Source: Mytilus galloprovincialis
Taxonomy: Eukaryota; Mollusca; Bivalvia; Mytilida; Mytilidae
Direction: 5' to 3'
Length of the DNA: 64,000 bases
Assembly: GCF_965363235.1 (NCBI RefSeq)
Contig: NC_134839.1
Coordinates: forward strand, 112,710,517 to 112,774,516
The notes under the pieces were generated by a model. That model was given only the letters and a program-made list of their open reading frames with translations, was not told where the DNA came from and ran no database searches. Positions 56,501-64,000 of the stretch are shown here, one piece after another (the stretch's first letter is position 1; the number at the start of each line of letters is the position of its first letter). Made by a program: the position numbers and the translations under genes.

Positions 56501-59500
56501 GGTATGACATGTCAATAGGAATGGTATGACATGCCATTATGAATTATATGACATGTAAAAAAAAGGGTATGACATATCAACAAATATGGTATGACATGGC
56601 AATATGCGTGATATGACATGTCGGGTTGTTGTCTCTTTGACACATTCCCCATTCCCATTCTCAATTTTATGACATATCAAAAGAAATGGTATAGCATGTC
56701 AATAATAATGCTATGAAATATCAATAGAAATAGTATGACATGTCAATAGGATGGTATGACATGTCAATATGATTGGTATGACAGGTCAATAGGAATGGGA
56801 TGACAGGTCAATAGGAATAGTATGATATGTCAATATAAATGTTATGACATGTCAATTGGAATGCTATGACATGTCAATATGATTGGTATGAAATGTCAAT
56901 AGTAATGGTATGACATGTCAATAGGAATGGTATGCCATATCAATAGGAATGGTATGACATATCAATAGAAATGGTATTACATATCAAAAGAAATGGAATG
57001 ACATATCAATAAGAATTGTTTGATAGTTAATAGGAATGATATGACAGGTCAATAGGAATGGTATGACATGACAATAGTAATGTTATGACATGTCAATATG
57101 AATGGTATGACATGTCAATAGGAATGGTATGACAGGTAAACAGAAATGGTATTACAGGTCAATATGAATGGTATTATGACAGGTCAATATGAATGGTATG
57201 GCATGTCTATAGGAATGATATGACATGTCAATAAGATTGGTATGACATGTCAATAGGAATAGTATGAAATGTCAATGTTTGCTTGACCTTCAGCATATTT
57301 TAAAATTAAAGTTTACTGGTTATTGAGAGCATTCTTTAGATTCATACTAAAAGAATCAAATCTCCACGCACAGATGATTAGGAACGAGAAAGAAGTAGAT
57401 TTAATATTTTCGGGCAATCAATGGTGGACTTGAAAAATTAAAAATTCTTTTTTTATATTTTCAGATGACTAAGAGCGTACTCTGTGTAGAGGCAAAATGT
57501 CCTAGTCATAATGAACTTTTGTTGAAGTATGTAATTATTGTTTACACTATCACTCAAAAACACAGTGATGATATTGCTTCTTTGTAGTTTTAGTTAGAAT
57601 GCAAAATTGTTGAAAAGACATATTCTACTTTGCTTTATGGTGTATAAATTGTTCAACATAATACAACCCTATAAAACTACAAATTAAAGAAGCATCTAGT
57701 TCCGTTCTTAAAACAACATTCCATAGACGCGAGAATAACCAAAGGCTTCAATCTCTTAACTTTTAAATTGTGTTTTTCTGATATGGTTAATATGCAACCA
57801 TTAGTAAATGTTTAAAAAGGGTAAAATGGGGAGAAATTATCTTGCCCTCATTAGCGTGTTTTGGAACAATTTTCTATAGTGTAATCGCTCTTTCTGCTTT
57901 AATTCTTGAACAAAATATTACTGTGATTGTGTTATTAAATCCCACTGATATTCAAATTTTTGAACTATTTCAGTTTCTCGCCATGGCAATGGTTCAGTCC
58001 AAACGTAAGTAAAATCCAGGCAAACTGCCACTTACCAGCAGACACATGTGATGAAGATGCAACCTTTGGACCAACGGTAACCACTTCCACTTATATGACT
58101 ACAGATGAACCAATGACATCCACTGTACCAACACAAACAACTGTTATTCCTGGGATGGCTAACGATGCATTAACTGGGTCTGGTAACGGAGAGGACAGTC
58201 ACACAGTAAGTATATATTACACATTTGACTGTATGTGTGTTCGTCATTTAAATTAACGTCTATTCACACTAGCTTACCTTGCCTAAAATAACAATTATTC
58301 CGGGGATGGCTAATGATGCATTAAGTGGGTTTGGTAATGGAGTGAATAGTAACACAGTAAGTAAACATATTATTAGTTATCTTGGTGTAATCAGGGGTGT
58401 ACAGAATTTTACACCGTCGTTGAAAATTCTTACACCCTGAGGCGCAGCCGAATGGGTGTATGAATTTTCAACAACGGTGTAAAATTCCGTACACCCCTGA
58501 TTACACCAAGATAACGAATTTATTTCTTATCAACAATTCCTTTACTCATTTTGAAACTAGGACGTAAAATTGTAAAAATGGTAATGAAAAATTTCCAGCG
58601 TAATATTATTTCAATGTCCATGTTGCTGCACATTGTGAAATACTTTTTTTTGGAAAAATTCAGAACATTTTGTTCACATAAAAAACGAAAACAAAAAAAA
58701 TATTTTTTTCATTTTTTTAAGCATTTTCTTCTTATATTTTTTTTTACTAAATTTCATTTTTTTTTCTTTATTTAGGGAAAATTTTATTTTTTTTATTTTT
58801 TTTGGCAAAATTTCATTTTTTTTTTTAAATTTTGGCAAAATTTTATTTATCACCGGGTGAACAAGGGTGGGGTGTTATTTACACCGGGGTAGTCAACCAA
58901 TCAGATTGCAGTATTTTTGCTGCATAAGAAATAATATGTCTTATCTTTTGTCCGTCATTCAAAAAAACGTCTGTGAATTCTAGCTCACCTGGCATTTTCT
59001 CTAAATTGCGATTTTTACTATTTTTTGGGGGGCATAAGACTATTGTGGACAAAGAAAAACTATACAAGCATACATGATCAGCAAACTGATATCCACAAAT
59101 AAGCTCATCCTGCCTATTTTTAAAATCATCAGGGAACTCCTTATAAGAGTTATTGCCCTTAAATGACGATATTCACTCTTTGTGTAAGGTAATTTACAAA
59201 ATACAAACAAACTGATTCAAGAGAACTTGTAAAATGCAAAACTAAGCACCAAAATAAGATATGGAAAAGAATGACAAAAATTGTTCAGAAGCTTGTTGAA
59301 AAATTTACAGAGGCTACATTGTCGTTTACAAATATAAGAATAAGGAGATGTTGTGCGGCCTTTAACAATGAGACAAACCTATACCGCATATATTGTATAA
59401 GCTATAAAGGGTATCGGCAAGACAACATGTGGAACAATTCAAGATAGAAAACCAAGGGTTTGAATTATAATATTTATATAACTTCATAATGCACCAAGAA

Positions 59501-59736
59501 ATCAACATCAGAAGTAATATCACTACTGAATTAAGTAATTAACTATATATTTTGTATATTTTCCGTTTTAGAATGATGGATCTTTCATTTCCGAAATGAC
59601 GATGATTTTAGGAGTTTGTGCTGGTTTAATAATAGCAGTATCCGGTTTCTTTGTATTGATATATTCTTGCTGGAGAAAACATGGATTGAGGAGAATAGAC
59701 AAGGTTGGATACACACCACTAAGGAATCAGGACTGA
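46798..59736 (+). CDS. Unrecognised single-pass membrane glycoprotein, 6 exons
   Basis: Exons 46798-47520, 49774-49914, 55189-55242, 57465-57526, 57974-58205 and 59572-59736 join in frame (1377 nt, 458 codons plus TGA), with GT-AG introns. The first in-frame ATG opens a signal peptide (MNLNIFSVFVLLGLYSSLTV). Next come a Ser/Thr-rich segment with N-glycosylation sequons, then an ectodomain with 14 Cys (CGAEFTLTELCG, LLLNCATGHWC, QICQSHSLSCFD, LCVEAKC, NCHLPADTC), a Thr-rich stalk (VTTSTYMTTDEPMTSTVPTQ), one transmembrane helix (LGVCAGLIIAVSGFFVLIYS) and a short basic tail ending GYTPLRNQD. YTPL fits the Y-x-x-hydrophobic endocytic signal. I recognise no family. A cell-surface or endolysosomal glycoprotein is inferred. 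A 28-codon duplicate exon may be an optional seventh exon (58273-58356). Confidence 0.82.
47575..47995 (+). repeat. Two adjacent copies of the CATACCGCATAGTCAGCTAT repeat family
   Basis: 47575-47680 (AAATTGCCAATGAGACAACT, ACAAGAGACCAAAATGACAC) is a partial copy. 47818-47995 is fuller (ATGATGTGGTATGACTGCCA, CATACCGCATAGTCAGCTAT). They lie in intron 1 of the membrane-protein gene. Confidence 0.8.
48005..48730 (-). mobile_element. Retroelement reverse-transcriptase relic
   Basis: On the - strand, 48667-48452 reads LYDKRDDFSFPIVNFPFLRT, then AYGVYISQFMRYSRACISYH and DRGLLLTRKLLNQ; upstream of it in the other frames fragments of KFYGRHHELVDRYG are readable. The YGVYISQ-RYSRAC string is typical of the C-terminal part of a family of animal reverse transcriptases that I cannot place with certainty. 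The segment also holds the repeat phrase CAACGCCATGGCTAAAAATG. Several frame breaks make it inactive. Confidence 0.65.
48731..49269. other. Intron 1 sequence, diverged repeat debris
   Basis: Short + frames (48734-48934, 48978-49205) show no recognisable product. GAAGGCCGTACGATAATCTG and TTCATCGGCAATTAAACC resemble a badly decayed inverted copy of the dispersed repeat. Confidence 0.4.
49270..49620 (+). repeat. Diverged copy of the dispersed repeat
   Basis: AAATGTGGTAAAATCGCAAA, GAGACAACGATCCACCAGAG, ATACCGTATAGTCACTATAC and GGGATAGTGGTGTGACAGAA follow the order of the 47818 copy but with many changes. Confidence 0.65.
49774..49914 (+). CDS. Membrane glycoprotein exon 2
   Basis: Acceptor TTGTTTTAG and donor GTAAAC, phase 0 at both ends. 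It reads RMNFTVEAINMLCDMRNDHQ, then LDLTCYGHLLAAFHVTVVEF and LRDNNNK. It has two Cys and one NFT sequon. Confidence 0.83.
50250..50430 (+). repeat. Dispersed repeat with CGCCAGACGCGCGTTTCGTC core
   Basis: AAAGGTACCAGGCTATAATT, then ATACGCCAGACGCGCGTTTC, AGACTCACCAGTGACGCTCA and GTGCCAAATACGGCTAAGGT. This is the fullest copy in the window. Confidence 0.8.
50918..53898. mobile_element. 3-kb non-coding block with 18-bp inverted ends and two scattered motif families
   Basis: GGGCGTTTTTCAATAAAA (50918-50935) is exactly inverted at 53881-53898. No frame of 60 codons lies between. The left part has TTTCGTAGTGGACAT-type motifs at 51215, 51393, 51439, 51458 and 51625 and inverted at 51591. The right part has ATGTCTTGTCCGTAGACAT-type motifs at 51984, 52141, 52160, 52662, 53012 and 53179 and inverted at 52490. 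The second motif is itself a small hairpin (ATGTCT, 7-base loop, AGACAT). A diverged inverted copy of the CGCCAGACGCG repeat (51060-51160) is nested. The block lies in intron 2 of the membrane-protein gene. I know no family with these ends. Confidence 0.55.
53899..54559. other. Intron 2 sequence, no recognised feature
   Basis: AT-rich sequence without a supported exon or repeat. Confidence 0.4.
54560..54780 (-). repeat. Diverged inverted copy of the dispersed repeat
   Basis: TCTGTAATTCATGTAGTGGT, then TTTGTTTTACGTTATAAATC and GGATAGTTGTCTCAT keep the order of 34582-34830. The frame 54553-54762 over it is not a gene. Confidence 0.55.
54949..55176. repeat. Three 76-bp tandem copies ending at a splice acceptor
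   Basis: Units start at 54949, 55025 and 55101 (ATTGATTTATGAGTGAGAAT through CTCTTATAAAGTAT), with about one difference in the last. A fourth start, ATTGATTTTCAG, becomes the acceptor of exon 3 at 55188. Confidence 0.95.
55189..55242 (+). CDS. Membrane glycoprotein exon 3 (18 codons)
   Basis: Acceptor ATTGATTTTCAG and donor GTAAGT, phase 0 at both ends. It reads KLQEGVFEDAACQSPEVL. This microexon is accepted because of good splice sites, matching phase and a Cys in keeping with its neighbours. Confidence 0.75.
55243..55862. other. Intron 3, first part
   Basis: AT-rich sequence before the short-unit array; no feature is supported. Confidence 0.4.
55863..57275. repeat. Imperfect short tandem array, unit about 21 bp
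   Basis: Variants of GGTATGACATGTCAATAGGA plus AT repeat some 60-65 times, much less uniform than the other arrays. A block of about 215 bp (from ATGCCATTATGAATTATATG through GGGTTGTTGTC.CTTTGACA to AAATAGTATGACATGTCAAT) occurs at about 56004 and again at about 56530, so the array has higher-order duplication and has absorbed a piece of a dispersed repeat. Confidence 0.92.
57465..57526 (+). CDS. Membrane glycoprotein exon 4
   Basis: Acceptor TATATTTTCAG and donor GTATGT, ending in phase 2. It reads MTKSVLCVEAKCPSHNELLL plus a split Asn codon. The leading Met is internal, not a start. Confidence 0.8.
57527..57973. other. Intron 4
   Basis: AT-rich intron with no recognised feature. Confidence 0.45.
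57974..58205 (+). CDS. Membrane glycoprotein exon 5: last Cys pair and Thr-rich stalk
   Basis: Acceptor GAACTATTTCAG and donor GTAAGT at 58206. It reads FSPWQWFSPNVSKIQANCHL, PADTCDEDATFGPTV, a Thr-rich stalk and IPGMANDALTGSGNGEDSHT. An internal GTAAGT at 58004 is a strong cryptic donor; using it would remove both Cys and the stalk. Confidence 0.82.
58273..58356 (+). CDS. Possible optional exon, tandem copy of the exon 5 end
   Basis: After an AG at 58271-58272, 84 bases read LTLPKITIIPGMANDALSGF then GNGVNSNT and meet donor GTAAGT at 58357. Both ends are phase 0, so inclusion adds 28 residues without disturbing the frame. It matches the exon 5 end (TVIPGMANDALTGSGNGEDS) at most positions. 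The acceptor has a weak pyrimidine tract, so it may be a decaying duplicate. Confidence 0.45.
58376..58515. repeat. 140-bp palindrome
   Basis: Arms of about 63 bases with about four mismatches, beginning GTTATCTTGGTGTAATCAGG on the left and ending in its inverse on the right, around a loop GAGGCGCAGCCGAAT. The outer ends may be TIRs of a foldback MITE. It lies 20 bases after the possible optional exon. Confidence 0.9.
58516..59334. other. Intron 5, T-rich tract
   Basis: 58640-58850 is very T/A-rich with repeats of AAAATTTCATTTTTTTT type. ACACCGGGGTAGTCAACCAA at about 58882 may belong to the preceding palindromic element. The - frame 58879-59067 is not supported. Confidence 0.45.
59335..59470 (+). 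repeat. Short diverged copy of the dispersed repeat
   Basis: TTGTGCGGCCTTTAACAATG, CTATACCGCATATATTGTAT and AAGCTATAAAGGG show the family order in a shortened form. Confidence 0.6.
59572..59736 (+). CDS. Membrane glycoprotein exon 6: transmembrane helix and tail
   Basis: Acceptor TTCCGTTTTAG, phase 0. It reads NDGSFISEMTM, the helix ILGVCAGLIIAVSGFFVLIY, then SCWRKHGLRRIDKVGYTPLR and NQD before TGA at 59734-59736. A basic stop-transfer segment follows the helix, giving type I topology. Confidence 0.88.
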   Translation, partial: NDGSFISEMTMILGVCAGLIIAVSGFFVLIYSCWRKHGLRRIDKVGYTPLRNQD

Positions 59737-59948
59737 CTAATATTAGATGATTAATACTACAATCATCACCAGGCCCAATACATGTACAAGTTTCTTTAAT
59801 CATTGTGGTGTTATCTTTTTGTTGTCAGATTGACAAATATTTCCGTGCTTAGATTGCAAATAATTACAAAGAATACTATAGTTTTTATATTTGTCTTCAA
59901 CATCTATTTATTTTTTTACGTTAAACCGACTTTAGGAATAAGAATTTC

Positions 59949-60043
59949 AATAAACTTCAAGACACTGACATGTCACATTCTAATGCAACGGAGAAATAAA
60001 TGTGTTATTCATTTGTCCATAATCTGGGTTGAATTCAAATAAA
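59949..60043 (+). promoter_or_regulatory. Polyadenylation signals of the membrane-protein gene
   Basis: AATAAA at 59949-59954 and again at 60038-60043, about 210 and 300 bases after the stop. Either would give a short ordinary 3' UTR. Confidence 0.55.
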
Positions 60044-60388
60044 AATGTCCAAAAAAACAAATTGAGTTAACATAAATAAGAGTAAACAATACACAACAAG
60101 GATGATAGGGGTTTTAAAAATATATAACAGTACAGCAGACCACATTAACCATCAACAGCCGAATGCTTTGACATCTAAACACAAAGGCATGCAACAACAT
60201 ACTAGTCTAGATAGTATGAATTGCCTATAAGAGACAAAATGTGCGTGCATACAAGTCATTTATATGTAGTGTAACGCGAACCTTTAAGGGCAAAGCAGAG
60301 TACAAACAAAAAAATACTTGGTACTAACTAGCTAAAATGTTCCATCACAAATCAGGTAAATCACAATATACATCAAATATTTTGACAT
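60044..60388. other. Intergenic, no recognised feature
   Basis: AT-rich DNA between the gene's polyadenylation signals and the G-rich MITE. Confidence 0.4.
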
Positions 60389-60549
60389 ACCCGTAGCCAG
60401 GGGGGGGGTTCGGGGGGTTCGGACGAACCCCCCCCCTTGAAATCAAATAAGCACTGTTAAAGTCAACGTTTTGTTCAAATTGTGACTGTTAAAGTCGAGT
60501 TCATGAGTCCAACGAACCCCCCCTTGGAAATTCCTGGCTACGGGCCTGT
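60389..60549. mobile_element. MITE-like element with CCCGTAGCCAGG ends
   Basis: CATACCCGTAGCCAGGGGGG on the left and TCCTGGCTACGGGCCTG on the right are inverted over about 12 bases (CCCGTAGCCAGG/CCTGGCTACGGG). Inside, GGACGAACCCCCCCC and CAACGAACCCCCC are direct copies. No coding capacity. Confidence 0.65.
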
Positions 60550-61031
60550 TTGAATGGTAATTATGCACTTATTCCCGACTAGAGTCTAGAATCCATTTCA
60601 CTATTGAATGTCACTTATTTAAGAAATAAAAACTCACAAATTGTTTCTGCTTATAACAAAGCGCACTGAACTGTCATAAAAATAATCCAATTCTCCTCCT
60701 CTAAGGTTCCGTCTTCCCGACTTTATATATAAGTCCTGGTCATATCCATTGGCGGACTACTGGTGCTCCGACCGGATGTATAATGATAAAATTATGCTAC
60801 AATTCCCCCTTTCCAGGACTTTGGAATTCTTTTCCCAGAAAAACAATATCACTAACGAATAAAATCTAAAATATTTAATGAAATAAACTACTGCTAAAAG
60901 TTATTTTCGTGGTACACAACTATTCCTTTCATGTTTATTTTAAGATCTGCTTGCGTTTCCTATCACACCTTTATGTCCTTCTCGAACTTGAGACAAAACT
61001 GCTCCAATTCCAAAATGACTCACATCTGTAT

Positions 61032-63160
61032 CTAATATAAACTCTTCTCCGTCGATTTCTGGATATGTAAGTATAGGGCAGCTTGCAAGTAACCGGAAGT
61101 TTGTTCACAATCGCTTGTCCATTCACAGGGAGCTTTTAACTGCGTTAAATAAAAAAGACACTTAACAATTTTCGAAAAATCCTTGATAAATCTTCTGTAA
61201 TAAGAAACCAATTGAATGAAAGATCTTAATTCGGAAACATTTTGCGGGGACTCAACCTTGAATATTGCCCGTACCTTAGAAGGATCCTGCCGCACCCCTT
61301 CTGTTGACGGAATAAGTCCGAGATACTTTACCTCGTGTTTAAAAAAAAACTACACTTTGCAGCCTTGAGTTTTAATCCGGCATCTGATTACCTCTGTAAG
61401 ACTTTCTACAAATTACTCAAAATGTTCATCAAATGTTTCACTAAACACTATTATTTCATCTAGGTATAAAACTAGAACATGCCACTGCAATCCTCGCATT
61501 GCTGTCTCAATAATTCTTTGACACCTAGCTCCTGCGTTGCACAATCAAAATGGCATCGTAACATATTGATATATACCATCTCTGAGCGTAGTAAATGGAG
61601 TTTTTTCCTTGTCCCTTTTTTGTATGGATTCATATGCACCTGATAAGCCATACACAGTTCCAAAACTGACATCCACTTGGCTCCACTGAGTGCGTCTATA
61701 TTATTCTCTATTCTAGGGATCGGATAGGAATCTTTGATCGTCTTATCGTTCAATTTCCTGAAATCAACACACAGCCGCCACGAAAGATATTTCTTTTGCA
61801 CTAATATTTGTAGAACAGGGGCTATTGGACTTTTCAATAAGTTTCTTATCCTCCAATTTCTTAATTTCATCCTATATAGCCTGACGTTTAAAAAGAGGTG
61901 TTTGTCTTGGAGGTCCTTTACTTGAATTTCTTCTATCAATTTGATATTATGCATACCAGTTGTTGTCATACTGTCATACCTGGCTCTCCTGTCGAATCAT
62001 ATAACGTATCTCCATACTTCAGCAGGATCGCCCTAAAGCTCTCGCTTTCACTCTCAGCGAGGTTTTCTCTTCTATCACTATACATTTCCACCATATACTG
62101 TTATACGTTGTGGATCCGTGTCCATTTCCTGAACATGATAAACAGTCCCTTCCTCCATCAATTCAAGGTTACTTACAATTTTCAAGAGCTGAAACAAACA
62201 ATCCAGTATAGGTGGCACGGCAGTATTTGCATTCCAGAATTTAGGTTGCTCTTTTGTGTACCCTACCTAAGTCAATGTATCTGAACAGTGTGATTGGACA
62301 AAAAATACAGTATCAACTGAACACACTTTCCCAAACTGAGGGATGAATCAGGTGTAGAAAAATATGAAATAATTTTAAAAACTGATGAAAATGAATTTTG
62401 AGATTTTTTTTTAAATTGTGTATTCACTGCATGATAAAAGTACTAAAAACACTAGTGGCCTTAGATTTTGAAAATAGCAAAAAAAGTAAACGGTCATGAT
62501 ACAAATTCATATTCATTTCTGAATAGTAAAATGAAAGTACTTCAGTTAACTGTGAATGTAGAATTTTTTACAGTGTTAGAAAGTGGTGAAAATTCTAAAA
62601 AGGCTATCATTATCCCTTATGGGCAGGGAAATACTACCGTGCCACCTATACCGCTGTTCGAAAGTCATAATTCGATTAAAACAAAACCAAATCCGGGTTA
62701 CAAACTAAAACCGAGGGAAACACATCAATAACATGCGAGTTCCTTTGTAAAATATAATGTCGGTATCACAAGGGTTCAGGATCCTCGAATTTATATGCGA
62801 ACGTGATGCATTCACTAAAACTCTTCCAATGGCAAATATATGCTTCGAAATGAAATTACAATCAGGGCACAAAATTATAAATAATTCTGAATTATCTTCA
62901 GCATAAATTTTTCTAATGAGCTTACAGCTTTAACAATTATTTCATGTCTCGCATGAATGTCTGTGGTTTCCATTAATATAATACGACTAGATTACACATC
63001 GACACTCTCTTGCTCAAGCGGAGCTGTAAATATGTTAATATCCAGTGATCCCAAGTCGAAATTCCATTGACATCGATATTTTGAAATAAAATCTTCTCCT
63101 AATACATTAAGTTTCACACCTCCAACATAAATTGGAAATGCTATAGTAGCTCTGAAGTGT
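61032..63160 (-). mobile_element. Broken Ty3/Gypsy-type LTR retrotransposon pol region
   Basis: On the - strand, from high to low coordinate: an aspartic-protease tail (about 63160-63005, VGGVKLNVLGEDFISKY), reverse transcriptase (61969-61400: RLCVDFRKLNDKTIKDSYPI then DALSGAKW) and the start of the RT-RNase H region (61340-61080: GVRQDPSKVRAI, ELRSFIQLVSYYRRFIKDFS). The order protease, RT, RNase H is normal for this group. The copy is dead: several frame shifts and stops occur, the RT box reads Y-L-D-E rather than Y-L-D-D, and 62400-62760 carries unrelated repeat sequence. No LTRs could be paired. Confidence 0.8.
62600..62735 (+). repeat. Mussel repeat fragment (ACAAACTAAAACCGAGGGAA family)
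   Basis: CCTATACCGCTGTTCGAAAG then GGGTTACAAACTAAAACCGA matches 63240-63320, which reads ATACCGCTGTTCAAAACTCA then GTAACAAACTAAAACTGAGG. The + frame 62468-62731 that crosses it is not accepted as a gene. Confidence 0.65.
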
Positions 63161-63237
63161 GCATTTTACCCTTTATGTACTTTCTGTACGTTAAATCGAC
63201 TTTAACAAAAGAACTATGTCAAATAAAGGCAACAGTA

Positions 63238-63935
63238 GTATACCGCTGTTCAAAACTCATAAATCCATGGACAAAAAACAAGATCGGGGTAACAAACTAA
63301 AACTGAGGGAAACGCATTAAATATAGGAGAACAACGACACAACATTAAAATGTAACACACACAAAAACGGACTAAGCATAAGACAAAATCCTATGAGAAT
63401 AACAAATATCACATCAAAACCAAATACATGAATTAGGGATAGATAAGTACCGTGACACGTCTTATAGTAATGTGAATTCACACTCAAAAATAAGAGAAAA
63501 CAAACGACACAACGGAAACACAACGTTAAAATGTAACACACACAGAAACGAACTATAATATAACAATGGCCATATTCCTGACTTGGTACAGGACATTTTA
63601 AAATGCTTCGACACTATATCCGACTTGAATTTTTACTAGATAACATTTTTGTTCGCTTTGGAGATTCTGTATATTGTCAGGTTATCGGACATTTAGGTCT
63701 AATTTTATTGATGAATGATGTTAGAATATTTCATGTTTGTTTACAAAAGCAATATTTCCCCCTTTCAAATCAGAGCATATGGACCTTTTATGGCTTGCTC
63801 TTCGGTGTGAATCATGGCTTCGTGTTGAAGGCCGTATTCAACCTATATTTGTATTATACTTGTTAACTTTTTATACAATGTGACTTCGATAGAGAGTTGT
63901 CTCATTGGCATTCATACTAAATCTTAATTCTATAA
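63238..63935. repeat. Mussel dispersed repeat cluster
   Basis: 63238-63330 is a second ACAAACTAAAACTGAGGGAA copy. Two direct copies of ACGACACAACATTAAAATGT/ACACAACGTTAAAATGTAAC phrases follow (63331 and 63520). AATGGCCATATTCCTGACTT opens a longer repeat that ends, inverted relative to others, in GAGAGTTGTCTCATTGGCAT. The frames at 63317-63541 and 63603-63866 are repeat shadows. Confidence 0.7.
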
Positions 63936-64000
63936 GAACACATATTTTGTTGTTGCTTTCGTTAACTTTTATTAATACATTATTTTTTAAAAAGTGATAA

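Noticed and set aside
58551..58775. 74-residue Lys/Phe-rich frame
   Set aside because: Translation of a poly-A/T tract in an intron.
62468..62731. 87-residue + frame
   Set aside because: Its C-terminal third is the ACAAACTAAAACCGAGGGAA repeat, and it is antisense to the Gypsy relic.

Overview
The window is animal nuclear DNA, very probably from a marine mussel (Mytilus or a close relative). The evidence is AT-rich sequence, spliced genes with GT-AG introns, dense short repeats of families I recognise from Mytilus (for example the core CGCCAGACGCGCGTTTCGTC, and a repeat carrying CATACCGCATAGTCAGCTAT), and host proteins of animal type. There is no prokaryotic signal.

Three host genes can be read. 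(1) On the + strand, nine exons from 1897 to 23798 encode the C-terminal 488 residues of GPR155/LYCHOS, the lysosomal cholesterol sensor: the GPCR-like membrane domain, a long cytosolic loop and the C-terminal DEP domain. The 5' half lies outside the window. (2) On the - strand, five exons from 38368 down to 32553 encode a complete 334-residue TACO1 (YebC family, mitochondrial translational activator of COX1). (3) On the + strand, six exons from 46798 to 59736 encode a 458-residue single-pass membrane protein with a signal peptide, a Ser/Thr-rich glycosylated segment, 14 ectodomain cysteines and a YTPL tail motif. I do not recognise its family.

The rest is repeats and mobile-element remains. 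1-1380 holds the 3' end of a DIRS-like tyrosine-recombinase retrotransposon. Large tandem arrays fill host introns: a 36-bp unit at 1986-5232, a 56-bp unit at about 11853-18885, TC dinucleotides at 9092-9622, and a unit of about 21 bp at 55863-57275. Several elements share one plan (terminal hairpins, short inverted subterminal repeats, internal tandem units, a microsatellite) at 5890-6980, 24590-26401, 28367-28830, 28993-29823 and 43454-45285; I read them as Helentron/HINE-like. There is also a hAT-like relic (35786-37325), a 5'-truncated LINE (41078-42725), a broken Ty3/Gypsy pol region (about 61030-63160), a second reverse-transcriptase relic (about 48050-48730), a tRNA-related SINE (22505-22746), several MITE-like elements and large palindromes.

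Two observations stand out. First, tandem duplication repeatedly lands on splice junctions: in GPR155 two acceptors are copied two or three times, one donor is copied six times and another donor abuts a 3.2-kb minisatellite; the membrane-protein gene shows the same at two junctions. Second, 50918-53898 is a 3-kb non-coding block bounded by an 18-bp inverted repeat and containing two families of scattered short motifs (TTTCGTAGTGGACAT in the left part, ATGTCTTGTCCGTAGACAT in the right). I cannot assign it to any known element.
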